NCBI GenBank assembly: GCA_002691645.1
Contig: NZIP01000010.1
Span: 1 to 64,000, forward strand
DNA length: 64,000 nt
Reading direction: 5' to 3'
Origin: Flavobacteriaceae bacterium
GTDB lineage: Bacteria > Bacteroidota > Bacteroidia > Flavobacteriales > Flavobacteriaceae
The notes under the pieces were generated by a model, which was given only the letters and a program-made list of their open reading frames with translations, ran no database searches and was not told the DNA's origin. This document shows, in pieces, positions 39,064 to 49,074 of the stretch (positions within the stretch are counted from its first letter, which is position 1; each line of letters opens with the position of its first letter). The position numbers and the translations under genes were made by a program.

Positions 39064-41916
39064 ATGCCTAAAAGAAAAGACATAAACAGTATCTTGATTA
39101 TCGGTTCAGGACCAATAATTATAGGCCAGGCCTGTGAATTTGATTATTCAGGATCTCAAGCACTTCGATCTTTACGCGAGGATGGTATTGAAACCATACT
39201 TATCAATAGCAATCCAGCAACGATTATGACTGACCCATCAATGGCAGACCACATTTATCTCAGACCATTGACCACCAAGTCTATTATTGAAATACTTAAG
39301 AAACATCCGAACGTGGATGCTGTTCTACCCACAATGGGAGGACAAACTGCTTTGAACCTATGTATAGAAGCTGATGATAAAGGTATATGGGAAGATTTTA
39401 ACGTAGAAATCATTGGTGTTGACATCGATGCTATAAATATTACGGAAGACCGAGAAAAATTTAGAGAGCTTATGCTTTCTATTGATATAGGTATGCCTCC
39501 TCAGGCTTCTGCAACTTCCTTTTTAAAAGGAAAAGAAATTGCACAACAATTTGGATTTCCTCTAGTGATTAGAGCCTCTTTCACACTCGGGGGAGCAGGA
39601 GCTTCTATTGTTTATAAACCTGAAGAATTTGACAAGCAATTGAGTCATGGTCTCGAAGTATCGCCGATCCATGAGGTCATGATTGATAAGGCGTTAATGG
39701 GTTGGAAAGAATATGAATTAGAATTACTCAGGGATAAAAATGATAACGTTGTTATTATTTGTACCATCGAGAATATGGATCCGATGGGGATTCATACTGG
39801 GGATTCTATTACTGTTGCTCCAATTATGACGCTTTCTGACACAACTTTTCAGCGAATGCGTGACATGGCTATAAAAATGATGCGCAGTATTGGTGATTTT
39901 GCTGGAGGATGTAATGTTCAGTTTGCTGTGAGTCCAGACGAAAAAGAGGATATCATCGCCATCGAAATTAATCCTAGGGTTTCGCGCTCTTCTGCATTAG
40001 CATCAAAAGCAACAGGTTATCCTATTGCGAAAATTGCCGCCAAACTCGCGATTGGATACACTTTAGATGAACTCGAAAACCAGATTACTAAAACCACTTC
40101 GGCTTTATTTGAGCCTACCTTAGATTATGTTATTGTCAAAATCCCGAGATGGAATTTTGACAAATTCGAAGGTTCAGATCGAACTTTAGGACTGCAGATG
40201 AAGTCCGTAGGAGAGGTAATGGGAATTGGTCGTTCATTTCAAGAAGCTTTGCACAAGGCTACGCAATCCCTTGAAATCAAAAGAAACGGGTTAGGCGCTG
40301 ATGGAAAGGGTTATAAAAACTATGAACAAATCATCAGTAAATTAACAGTTCCGAGTTGGGATAGGGTATTTGTGATTTATGATGCTATTCAAATGGGTAT
40401 TCCTTTGAATACAATCCACGAGATTACTAAAATAGACATGTGGTTTCTTAAACAATACGAAGAGCTGCATATTTTAGAAAAAGAAATTTCTAAGCATTCG
40501 GTTGACAATTTACCCAAAGAATTACTTCTAGAGGCCAAGCAAAAAGGTTTTGCAGATCGACAAATCGCCCATATGCTAGACTGTTTGGAAAGCCAAGTAT
40601 ATCAACTCAGAGAAAAGCTTAACATCAATAGAGTATACAAACTTGTAGATACTTGCGCAGCAGAATTTGTTGCCCAAACTCCATATTATTATAGCACTTT
40701 TGAAGAGTCTGTTCAAGATAGCTCTGGTCGCACATACACTGCTAATGACAGTGTGTCAAGTGACAGAAAAAAAATCATTGTATTGGGCTCAGGCCCAAAT
40801 AGAATAGGCCAAGGAATTGAATTTGATTATTGTTGTGTACATGGGGTATTGGCTGCAGCAGATTGCGGGTATGAGACAATTATGATTAATTGTAACCCAG
40901 AAACGGTATCTACTGACTTCGATACTGCTGATAAATTATATTTTGAACCTGTATTTTGGGAACATATCTACGATATTATTAAACACGAAAAACCTGAAGG
41001 AGTCATCGTTCAATTAGGAGGTCAAACCGCACTTAAATTGGCTGAAAAATTGGATAGATACGGTGTGAAAATTATAGGTACTAGTTTTAAGTCTTTAGAT
41101 TTAGCAGAAGACAGAGGTAGTTTTTCTTCACTTTTAGCTGAAAACAACATTCCCTATCCAAAATTTGGAGTTGCGGAAACAGCGCAACAGGCTATTGAGT
41201 TATCCGAATCACTGGATTTTCCTCTCTTGGTTCGACCATCCTATGTTTTAGGAGGACAAGGAATGAAAATCGTTATTAATAAAGAAGAGTTAGAACAGCA
41301 CGTTATTGACTTACTCAAAGATATACCGAATAACAAGCTTCTTTTAGATCACTATTTAGATGGCGCAATCGAAGCAGAAGCAGATGCTATTTGCGATGGA
41401 GAAGACGTCTATATTATTGGAATTATGGAGCATATTGAACCTTGTGGTATTCATTCAGGGGACTCTAATGCTACATTGCCTCCATTTAATTTGGGAGAGT
41501 TCGTGATGCAACAAATTAAAGACCACACGCGTAAAATCGCCCTCGCTCTTAATACTGTAGGCTTAATCAATATTCAATTTGCGATAAAGGACGATGTCGT
41601 ATATATCATTGAAGCAAATCCTAGGGCCTCAAGAACGGTACCTTTTATATCTAAAGCGTACGGCGAACCTTATGTGAATTATGCGACGAAATTGATGTTG
41701 GGAGACAAAAAAATCAAAGATTTTGACTTCAACCCAGAATTGAATGGTTATGCCATAAAACAGCCTGTATTTTCTTTTAATAAGTTTCCTAATGTGAATA
41801 AAAATCTCGGTCCAGAAATGAAGAGTACTGGAGAGAGCATTTTATTTATAGATAATCTGAAAGAAGATGAATTCTACGATCTTTATTCTCGTAGAAAGAT
41901 GTATCTGTCTAAATAA
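39064..41916 (+). CDS. carB: carbamoyl-phosphate synthase large subunit
   Basis: ILIIGSGPIIIGQACEFDYSG..QALRSL; EYELELLRDKNDNVVIICTIENMDPMGIHTGDSITVAP; second half IVLGSGPNRIGQGIEFDYCCVH. Confidence 0.96.
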   Translation: MPKRKDINSILIIGSGPIIIGQACEFDYSGSQALRSLREDGIETILINSNPATIMTDPSMADHIYLRPLTTKSIIEILKKHPNVDAVLPTMGGQTALNLCIEADDKGIWEDFNVEIIGVDIDAINITEDREKFRELMLSIDIGMPPQASATSFLKGKEIAQQFGFPLVIRASFTLGGAGASIVYKPEEFDKQLSHGLEVSPIHEVMIDKALMGWKEYELELLRDKNDNVVIICTIENMDPMGIHTGDSITVAPIMTLSDTTFQRMRDMAIKMMRSIGDFAGGCNVQFAVSPDEKEDIIAIEINPRVSRSSALASKATGYPIAKIAAKLAIGYTLDELENQITKTTSALFEPTLDYVIVKIPRWNFDKFEGSDRTLGLQMKSVGEVMGIGRSFQEALHKATQSLEIKRNGLGADGKGYKNYEQIISKLTVPSWDRVFVIYDAIQMGIPLNTIHEITKIDMWFLKQYEELHILEKEISKHSVDNLPKELLLEAKQKGFADRQIAHMLDCLESQVYQLREKLNINRVYKLVDTCAAEFVAQTPYYYSTFEESVQDSSGRTYTANDSVSSDRKKIIVLGSGPNRIGQGIEFDYCCVHGVLAAADCGYETIMINCNPETVSTDFDTADKLYFEPVFWEHIYDIIKHEKPEGVIVQLGGQTALKLAEKLDRYGVKIIGTSFKSLDLAEDRGSFSSLLAENNIPYPKFGVAETAQQAIELSESLDFPLLVRPSYVLGGQGMKIVINKEELEQHVIDLLKDIPNNKLLLDHYLDGAIEAEADAICDGEDVYIIGIMEHIEPCGIHSGDSNATLPPFNLGEFVMQQIKDHTRKIALALNTVGLINIQFAIKDDVVYIIEANPRASRTVPFISKAYGEPYVNYATKLMLGDKKIKDFDFNPELNGYAIKQPVFSFNKFPNVNKNLGPEMKSTGESILFIDNLKEDEFYDLYSRRKMYLSK

Positions 41917-41975
41917 GAGGTAGAACTGGGATTTAAAAACTTCTGCAAAGGCGTTGACTTGTATAATTTCGTTTA

Positions 41976-43367
41976 CTAAAGATGAAATATGCCGTCTTTA
42001 TCTATTCTTTCAAAGCCGTGTTGCCCAAAATAATCTCGTTGCGCTTGAATTAAGTTAGCACTTGAATGTTTAGTTTTGAGGTAATCAAAATAACTGATGT
42101 TATTCGAGCTCACATTTATAGGTATTTGATTACCAATAGCAAGAGCTATTAATTTTCTGCTGTTTTTTTGTATTTTTTCTATTCTTAGTGCAATCGATTT
42201 TTCTAAAAGTAAATGTTCCAATGAGGGTTGCTCTGTATAAATTTTATGCAACTTAAAAACGAGTTTGCTTTCAATAATGCAGCCGTTCATCCAAGCTGCC
42301 AATACTTCGGTCAATTTTACGCTTAGATTAAAGTCTTCAGAGCCTCTCTGTATTAGTGCAATTCCTCGTGCAAAGCTTAAAATGTAGTTGAATTCTAACA
42401 GTTGTCTACTCTACTGAATTAGGCTTTCCTTTGACTTGAAATTATCTAGGGTTTGATATTCTGAACTATAAACTCGATTTATTTTGGTTCTAAGTCTTTT
42501 GTCACTTGATAAAAAGCGTGATTCTAGAGCAGCGTTAATTCCATTGATTGGTACACCAACATCAAATGCGAATTGAGACACCCATTTACCTGTGCCTTTA
42601 TGTTTGGCTTGATCTTTTATTTGGTCCAAAACATATACAGTATCGTTTTGTTCTTTTTCACTAATTATATTGGCGCTAATTCGTAATAAGTAGGAATCTA
42701 ATTCTGAATTTTGCCAAGTTTTGAATAATTCAGCAATTTCTTCTGGTGTAAAGGCTCCTGAAGTTTTGAGTAATGCATATACTTCTGCGATACTTTGCAT
42801 AAGTGCATATTCTATGCCGTTGTGAATCATTTTAACAAAATGACCTGCACCTGAGGTTCCTATGTACCTAGCGCAGCTTATTTGGTCAAATGAGGCGCCG
42901 ATAGCTTCAAAAAGGTGTTTTATTTTATTGTATTGAGTTTCATTACCCCCTATCATCATTGATGGGCCTTGTAGTGCTCCTTGTGCTCCTCCTGAAATCC
43001 CTACACCTAAGTAGTTAAATTGCATTTTATGAAAAGCATCAACTCTTCTAATACTGTCTTTGAAATGTGAGTTACCTCCATCAATAATTACACTATCCGG
43101 ATGTAATAAAGCAAAAATTGCAGCAATATTATCATCGTTTAGTTTATCGGCTGGAAGCATTAAAAATACTGCTAAAGCGGTATTATTATAGGCTTCTAAA
43201 TCGTTTAAATTGTCAATATTAAAATATAGGTTATGAGTTATTTGATTTCTTTTATTTGAATCTATATCATAACCGATAACCTTAAATTTTTTATCGAGAA
43301 TATTTAGAGCTAGATTATTACCCATCACCCCAAGGCCTATAACTACAGCGGTGTCAATTTTTGTCAT
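41976..43367 (-). pseudogene. gnd: 6-phosphogluconate dehydrogenase interrupted by one in-frame TAG (plus-strand 42411-42413)
   Basis: The N-terminal 318 codons (VVIGLGVMGNNLALNI..KMIHNGIEYALMQ..KGTGKW) and the C-terminal part (GCIIESKL..SANLIQAQRDYFGQHGFERIDKDGIFHL) share one frame. Reading through TAG gives ..SLIQ*SRQLLEFNYILSFARGIALIQRGSEDFNL.., matching the Gnd consensus. Confidence 0.85.
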
Positions 43368-43394
43368 CTTTTTTTATAATGCTATTCAAATTCA

Positions 43395-44087
43395 TCAAGT
43401 GCTGAGTAATTCTATTAATCTTTCCTTAGAATTTTCGTTTAAAATCTTTAGTTGAGTCGAAGTTAAACAAAGTGTGTGATTGTTGCTTTTGAAGTTTAAA
43501 TCAAAATGATGAGTACTCAATAAAACACATTTGTTTCTATTAGTCACTAATTCTTGAATAAAAATATTCATTCTTTCTTTTTGAATTAAGTCAAGATGGG
43601 CAAAAGGTTCATCAAGCACAATGTAATCTGTCATTTGCAAGAGACAGGTGGCTAGTTTTACTTTTTGGAATTGTCCTTGACTAAGTTCTCTTAAATAGCG
43701 ATCGAGATAAGGCTCTAGTTGAAGCCCTTGAGTTATAAACAGCTTATACTCATCCTCTTTAATTGAATTTTCGGCATTGGGAATATTAGCTAAATCCAGG
43801 TATTCGTGCACTTTAAAAAAAGGATAAACCGTTTCTGTTTGAAACATAAAAGCTATTTTTTTTGCACGTTCTTGTGGTGAAAAATCAATTAAAGGGATTT
43901 TCTCAATATCGATTTTACCTTTGTAGCCTTGGTGCAGTCCCGCTAAGGTCTTGAACAGGGTTGTTTTACCAATACCGTTTCTACCATAGATGTAATACAA
44001 ATGACCTTTAGAAAAGGAAGATTTTAAACCGCTAGCAATGGGATTTGCTTCATCAAAATACAACTGATCAATATCAAGCACAATCAT
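43395..44087 (-). CDS. ABC transporter ATP-binding protein (FecE/BtuD-type)
   Basis: YGRNGIGKTTLFKTLAGL, LSQGQFQKVKLATCLLQMTDYIVLDEPFAHLD. Confidence 0.9.
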   Translation of the reverse strand: MIVLDIDQLYFDEANPIASGLKSSFSKGHLYYIYGRNGIGKTTLFKTLAGLHQGYKGKIDIEKIPLIDFSPQERAKKIAFMFQTETVYPFFKVHEYLDLANIPNAENSIKEDEYKLFITQGLQLEPYLDRYLRELSQGQFQKVKLATCLLQMTDYIVLDEPFAHLDLIQKERMNIFIQELVTNRNKCVLLSTHHFDLNFKSNNHTLCLTSTQLKILNENSKERLIELLST

Positions 44088-44089
44088 AC

Positions 44090-45103
44090 TTAAAAAATAA
44101 AGCGTTTGGTTTTGATTACAATAAAAAGTAGAATTGGAGCTCCTATAATTGAAGTTACCGCATTTAACGGAAGACTCATTGCGTTACTAGGTAGAGTAGC
44201 CACTATATCAGAGGCAAGAACAAATAAACTTCCTATCAAGCAGACAGAAATCAACTGCAATTGAACATTTGAGGTTTTTAGAATTTGTCTCGAAATATGT
44301 GGCACGACTAATCCGACAAAGGCAACGGGACCAGCAAAGGCTGTAAGGACTCCAACTGTCAAGCCCGTAAAAAGAATGATTTGAACTCTAATTTTATCAA
44401 CATCAACACCTAATGTTTTTGCCATTATATCTCCCGCTAAAAATGCTTCAAGTGGCTTTGAGTTTTTAAGTGCAAAAACAAGACATAAACCGGAACTTAA
44501 GGTTAGAATTAAGAGTTCGTAAGTGTTCATTAAATGAGTACTTCCATAACTCCAAAAAACGAATTCTCTGAGGCGCTCAGCAGTGCTAAAATAAGCTAGT
44601 ATCGAAATTACCGCACCACTTATACTACTGAATAGAATTCCTGTTATGAGCAAGGTCATGGGGTCTTTAATTCTTTTGTAGACTAACAGGATCATCGATA
44701 AAACCGTTAAACTTCCAAGACTCGAAAAAAGTGGAATCCCATATTTTGGATGAAGAAAACCAATAGAAAATAATGAACTACCTAAAATAAAAAGGGCTGC
44801 TCCTAAACTTCCACCTGTAGTTACTCCTAAGACATAAGGTCCTGAAAGGGGATTTCTAAATAGAATTTGCATCAAAAACCCAGCTAATCCTAGGCCAACT
44901 CCAATCAGAATACTGCTTAAAGCTTTTGGGATTCGAAGTGAGTGTATAATCAGGTAATTGGCGCTAGTTGTGTCATATAAACCTGTGATAAACTCCTTGA
45001 TTGAGAGCTTAACAGATCCCAAAAAAATATTTAAGCAAAACAGTAGAATTAAACCCAAAATTAGATTCACCAATAGCCTTTTATGGGAGATTTTGATTCT
45101 CAT
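44090..45103 (-). CDS. FecCD-family ABC transporter permease
   Basis: LRIPKALSSILIGVGLGLAGFLMQILFRNPLSGPYVLGVTTGGSLGAALF; FVGLVVPHISRQIL. Confidence 0.94.
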   Translation of the reverse strand: MRIKISHKRLLVNLILGLILLFCLNIFLGSVKLSIKEFITGLYDTTSANYLIIHSLRIPKALSSILIGVGLGLAGFLMQILFRNPLSGPYVLGVTTGGSLGAALFILGSSLFSIGFLHPKYGIPLFSSLGSLTVLSMILLVYKRIKDPMTLLITGILFSSISGAVISILAYFSTAERLREFVFWSYGSTHLMNTYELLILTLSSGLCLVFALKNSKPLEAFLAGDIMAKTLGVDVDKIRVQIILFTGLTVGVLTAFAGPVAFVGLVVPHISRQILKTSNVQLQLISVCLIGSLFVLASDIVATLPSNAMSLPLNAVTSIIGAPILLFIVIKTKRFIF

Positions 45104-46224
45104 TTACGCAGTTTTTCAAAAAAATGAAGTTTGTGTTTTGTTAGGAGATTTGGATGACCTATTTGAATCAAATCTTTGAGAACTAAATCAGGACGGACTA
45201 CTCCTTTTTCGTAAAATAATACACCTTCACTCACTTTTGATTTGGAAGTATTGTAAACCCCACTATTTTGAACTGAGGACAATTCAGAGATTAAAGGATT
45301 GAGTTTTTCTAAAGATGATAAATACTGATATTCTGACGAGTTTAGCCATATACTTGCACTTTTGCCTGTATTGAAAACAAATTCCATATCGAGCTGCAGA
45401 CTTCCCGTATATTCGAGGTCTTTCCACACATAATTTAAGTTAGCATCTTCATAAAATTTTTGCATGTAAGAATTTTTTTGAGGTGCATACCAAACTCCAT
45501 TATACGGGCTACCACTTATGATATTGGGGGCGTTACCTTCTATTTCTGCTCGTTTTTTCCACTTCTGATAATTAGTTTCTATTGCTGCAAAAATGGAATC
45601 TGCTTGTTTTTGTTTGTCAAATAAAACTCCAAAAACCTTGATCCACTCCGCTCTAGCTAAAGGGTGTTTTTCATTCCACTCCCCGATGTAAATCATTGGA
45701 ATTTGTGCTTTCTCAAGCAGTGACTGAACTGAGGCGTTTTCTGCTATAGAAAAATTTAAATATACTTCTATCTGATTACGAATAATCCATTCAATATTGG
45801 GCTGCCCTGTCTGCCCTAATTCTACAATTTCATTCTTGTTGATTCGACTTTGAACGCCTTCCGAACTGACATAATTTGTTCCGCTTAAGGCTTTGAGAGA
45901 GTTAAGTTCATTTAATTCTTCAGCGAACCCAACATGTGAAGTAGAGGAGGTTGCCCATCTTTTTATTGGGATGTTTATGGCTAACGACTTATTTGCTTTT
46001 AGACTATCATTCTCAGAAATTAAGGCAAATTGTTGTTTAAAGTTTGACCCAGGCCATGGATTTAGAATATTGAGATAAGTAACTCCATCTTTTTCTTCGA
46101 AGCTAAAACCTTTGGCGTATTTGGGTGACCATTTCTTGTGTTTAGTTGAAATTTTCTCATTACCAACCGAATTACAACCTGCGAAGATTAAGCTAATGGC
46201 TATTACAAGACCGTAAGGTTTCAT
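45100..46224 (-). CDS. ABC transporter substrate-binding lipoprotein (FecB/BtuF-type)
   Basis: Lipobox ISLIFAGC; GQPNIEWIIRNQIEVYLNF..IPMIYIGEWNEKHPLARAEWIKVFGVLF. Confidence 0.88.
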   Translation of the reverse strand: MKPYGLVIAISLIFAGCNSVGNEKISTKHKKWSPKYAKGFSFEEKDGVTYLNILNPWPGSNFKQQFALISENDSLKANKSLAINIPIKRWATSSTSHVGFAEELNELNSLKALSGTNYVSSEGVQSRINKNEIVELGQTGQPNIEWIIRNQIEVYLNFSIAENASVQSLLEKAQIPMIYIGEWNEKHPLARAEWIKVFGVLFDKQKQADSIFAAIETNYQKWKKRAEIEGNAPNIISGSPYNGVWYAPQKNSYMQKFYEDANLNYVWKDLEYTGSLQLDMEFVFNTGKSASIWLNSSEYQYLSSLEKLNPLISELSSVQNSGVYNTSKSKVSEGVLFYEKGVVRPDLVLKDLIQIGHPNLLTKHKLHFFEKLRK

Positions 46225-46233
46225 AGAATAAAC

Positions 46234-47658
46234 TTATCTAAGTTCTAAATTTAGAAATCCTTGGGTATTAAATTCTATTTTCTCAAAGTTTTTGCTGCTT
46301 GTCTTCATCGCAGCGCTATTTCCTGTAATTTGAGCTATTGCTCTAGATAATAGAGGCTCATCAATATGCCCTAAAACACCCAGGTCTATGGGGTCTTCGC
46401 TGTAAAAAACATCTGGTTGAAAACCTTCTGTGAAATCTGAGATTCCTGCAGAGTTTTCAAACCTTCCTACAATAGGCTGTAAACCCCATTGAACATTGGG
46501 GTTGATGAATGACTCTCTAGTATCACGATATAAATATGGAAAATCTGGACTTTGTGGATCGTCAACAAGCGTCAGTGAAAATTCGTTTTTTCCTCTTGTC
46601 TTATCACCAACGAGCACTACATCCATGTAGGGAGATAAACCATTAATCAGTAATTCACTGGCTGAAGCCGTTCCACTTTCAGTAATGATTAAGATTTTAC
46701 TAAGACCAAGACTACTGATATTGTTTCCTCCAAGGGTTTGATTTCTGAAATTTTCATTGAGGGCTTCATCGCTAAAGCGTCCTTGCCATAACGAGTTCCA
46801 ACGCTGTTTTGCAAATAATAAATCTGTATTATTACTGTAAATCATACTTGCTAAAATAGCAGCATTTGCAGTCGAGCCTCCTGAATTATATCGCAAGTCT
46901 AAAACTAAGGAACTCACTTGATTATTTTTAAACTCAGTGAATACTTGATTGAGCTCCTCTTCATAATTCGAGATAAAGGCATTATATACTAGATAGCCAA
47001 TTTTCTCATTATCAATAGTGTAAATACTATCTTTAAAAACAGGATTCTCTGTGAGCCCTTCTGTTTTGACCAGCGTAATCGATTCCTGTTCATCTATCCA
47101 CTGCTCATTCTCGTAGCGGATTCCATTTAATTGTAAGGATATCTTTGAGCTCGATAGTAGATCTTGATAATTACTTTCATCTAAAATAACTCCGTCTACA
47201 GTGCCAAACAAATCACCTCGTTTTATGCCTAAAACAGCTGCACTAGAATTGGGAATCACATATTTGACAGCAACTATAATTCTGTCGTCAAACCCCAGTC
47301 GATAAAGTCTATAGACCATACCGTCATCGGTTCTAATACCCTGTAGAAAGTTGGTTAGTGCTCTATAATCTTGACTATAAAAACTGAACCTATCATCTCG
47401 ATGTAAAATAGTTTCAAACAGTGATACAGGATTGTTGTAGTCCTCTAAAAAACTTATGTAGTCTTCAGGATCATTGAGTTTAGAATCATTTAATATGGAT
47501 TGCTCATCTTTCCAGAAATACCAAGTATTAAAACCTCTCCAAATGAAGTCTTGTGTTTGAACTTCATTCGGGATTTCGAAAAAAATCCCATCATCATTTT
47601 TGGAGCAACTCGCTAAGATCAGCGTACACAAGAAGAAGAAAGCAAGTTTGGTCTGCAT
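46234..47658 (-). CDS. S41 family peptidase lipoprotein
   Basis: Lipobox LILASC; VLDLRYNSGGSTANAAILASMIY; ILIITESGTASASELLINGL. Confidence 0.92.
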   Translation of the reverse strand: MQTKLAFFFLCTLILASCSKNDDGIFFEIPNEVQTQDFIWRGFNTWYFWKDEQSILNDSKLNDPEDYISFLEDYNNPVSLFETILHRDDRFSFYSQDYRALTNFLQGIRTDDGMVYRLYRLGFDDRIIVAVKYVIPNSSAAVLGIKRGDLFGTVDGVILDESNYQDLLSSSKISLQLNGIRYENEQWIDEQESITLVKTEGLTENPVFKDSIYTIDNEKIGYLVYNAFISNYEEELNQVFTEFKNNQVSSLVLDLRYNSGGSTANAAILASMIYSNNTDLLFAKQRWNSLWQGRFSDEALNENFRNQTLGGNNISSLGLSKILIITESGTASASELLINGLSPYMDVVLVGDKTRGKNEFSLTLVDDPQSPDFPYLYRDTRESFINPNVQWGLQPIVGRFENSAGISDFTEGFQPDVFYSEDPIDLGVLGHIDEPLLSRAIAQITGNSAAMKTSSKNFEKIEFNTQGFLNLELR

Positions 47659-47671
47659 AAATGAGTTTTAA

Positions 47672-49054
47672 CTAGATTCCTGTATAATTTGAAGGTGTTA
47701 TAGCGTTTAATTCTACTTTAATCGCTTCAGTGACATCTAATGTGTCTATAAATTCCTTAATGGCTTTTTCAGAAATTTCATTATTCTTTCTAGTCAGCGT
47801 TTTAAGTGCTTCGTAGGGATTTGGGTAATTTTCTCTTCTCAATATGGTTTGAATTGCTTCTGCTACTACGGCCCAATTGTTTTCTAGATCTTGCTCAAAT
47901 TGAGTAGCATTTAATACAAGCTTACTTAAACCCTTTTGAATCGAATTTAGGGCGATTAAAGTATGAGAAAATGGAACACCTACATTTCTCAGCACTGTAC
48001 TATCTGTTAGATCCCGCTGAAGACGTGACACAGGTAACTTGGCGGATAAATGTTCAAAAATGGCATTTGCTATACCTAAATTTCCTTCAGCATTTTCAAA
48101 ATCAATAGGATTGACCTTGTGAGGCATAGCCGAAGATCCTACCTCATTTTTATTGATTTTTTGCTTGAAATAATCCATAGAAATATAGCTCCAGATATCT
48201 CGACAAAAATCAATAAGAATTGTATTTAGACGCTTTAGGCCATCAAACTGGGCCGCTAGGTGATCGTAATGCTCAATTTGTGTCGTTGGAAAAGAATGAT
48301 GAAGGCCTAACTTATGCTCCACAAAGGTTTTTCCAAATCTTATCCAATCTTCATTGGGAAAAGCCACGGAGTGTGCATTGAAATTTCCTGTAGCTCCCCC
48401 AAACTTAGCAGCGTTGGGGATTGATTTTAGAAGCTGTAATTGTTGTTTTAAACGTTCTATAAATACATCTATTTCTTTTCCTAGTCGAGTAGGAGATGCA
48501 GGTTGACCGTGGGTCCTCGCTAACATTGGTACGTCGCTCCATTGATCAGAAAGCCTACCTAAATTAGTAATAAGACCATATATTTCAGTAAAATAAATTT
48601 CGTTTAACGCTTCTTTTATTGATAATGGTATCGCAGTATTATTGATATCTTGTGAGGTCAAACCAAAGTGCACGAATTCAAGACATTCACTGAGATTTAA
48701 TTTTTGAAAAGCCTCTTTTATAAAATATTCAACTGCTTTAACGTCGTGATTGGTGGTTTTTTCAATTTCTTTCACTCGTAACACGTCTCCGTCACTCATG
48801 TGTAAATAGATTGCGCGTAGGTCATCGTAGGTTTCCGCACTCCATTTTTTAAGAGGTTCAATGCCCAGCTCTGCTAGTGCTATAAAGTATTCAATTTCAA
48901 CTCGAACTCGATATTTGATAAGGGCGGCCTCTGAAAAATAAGGGGATAAAGATTTTGTTTTAGTTTGATACCTACCGTCAATCGGTGAAATCGCGAATAG
49001 CGAATGCGTCATATTCCTTAGATTAAAACCATAAAAATAAGGGTATATTCTCAA
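47672..49054 (-). CDS. purB: adenylosuccinate lyase (an internal Met, MTHSLFAISPIDGRY, may be the true start)
   Basis: SPIDGRYQTKTKSLSPYFSE, VHFGLTSQDINNTAIPL, GSSAMPHKVNPIDFENAEGN. Confidence 0.94.
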   Translation of the reverse strand: MRIYPYFYGFNLRNMTHSLFAISPIDGRYQTKTKSLSPYFSEAALIKYRVRVEIEYFIALAELGIEPLKKWSAETYDDLRAIYLHMSDGDVLRVKEIEKTTNHDVKAVEYFIKEAFQKLNLSECLEFVHFGLTSQDINNTAIPLSIKEALNEIYFTEIYGLITNLGRLSDQWSDVPMLARTHGQPASPTRLGKEIDVFIERLKQQLQLLKSIPNAAKFGGATGNFNAHSVAFPNEDWIRFGKTFVEHKLGLHHSFPTTQIEHYDHLAAQFDGLKRLNTILIDFCRDIWSYISMDYFKQKINKNEVGSSAMPHKVNPIDFENAEGNLGIANAIFEHLSAKLPVSRLQRDLTDSTVLRNVGVPFSHTLIALNSIQKGLSKLVLNATQFEQDLENNWAVVAEAIQTILRRENYPNPYEALKTLTRKNNEISEKAIKEFIDTLDVTEAIKVELNAITPSNYTGI

Positions 49055-49074
49055 ATAATAGCTATGGACTTTTC

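Noticed and set aside
41976-42314. 112-aa minus ORF as an independent gene
   Set aside because: It begins at an internal TTG and is the in-frame C-terminal part of Gnd; treated as part of the interrupted gnd.
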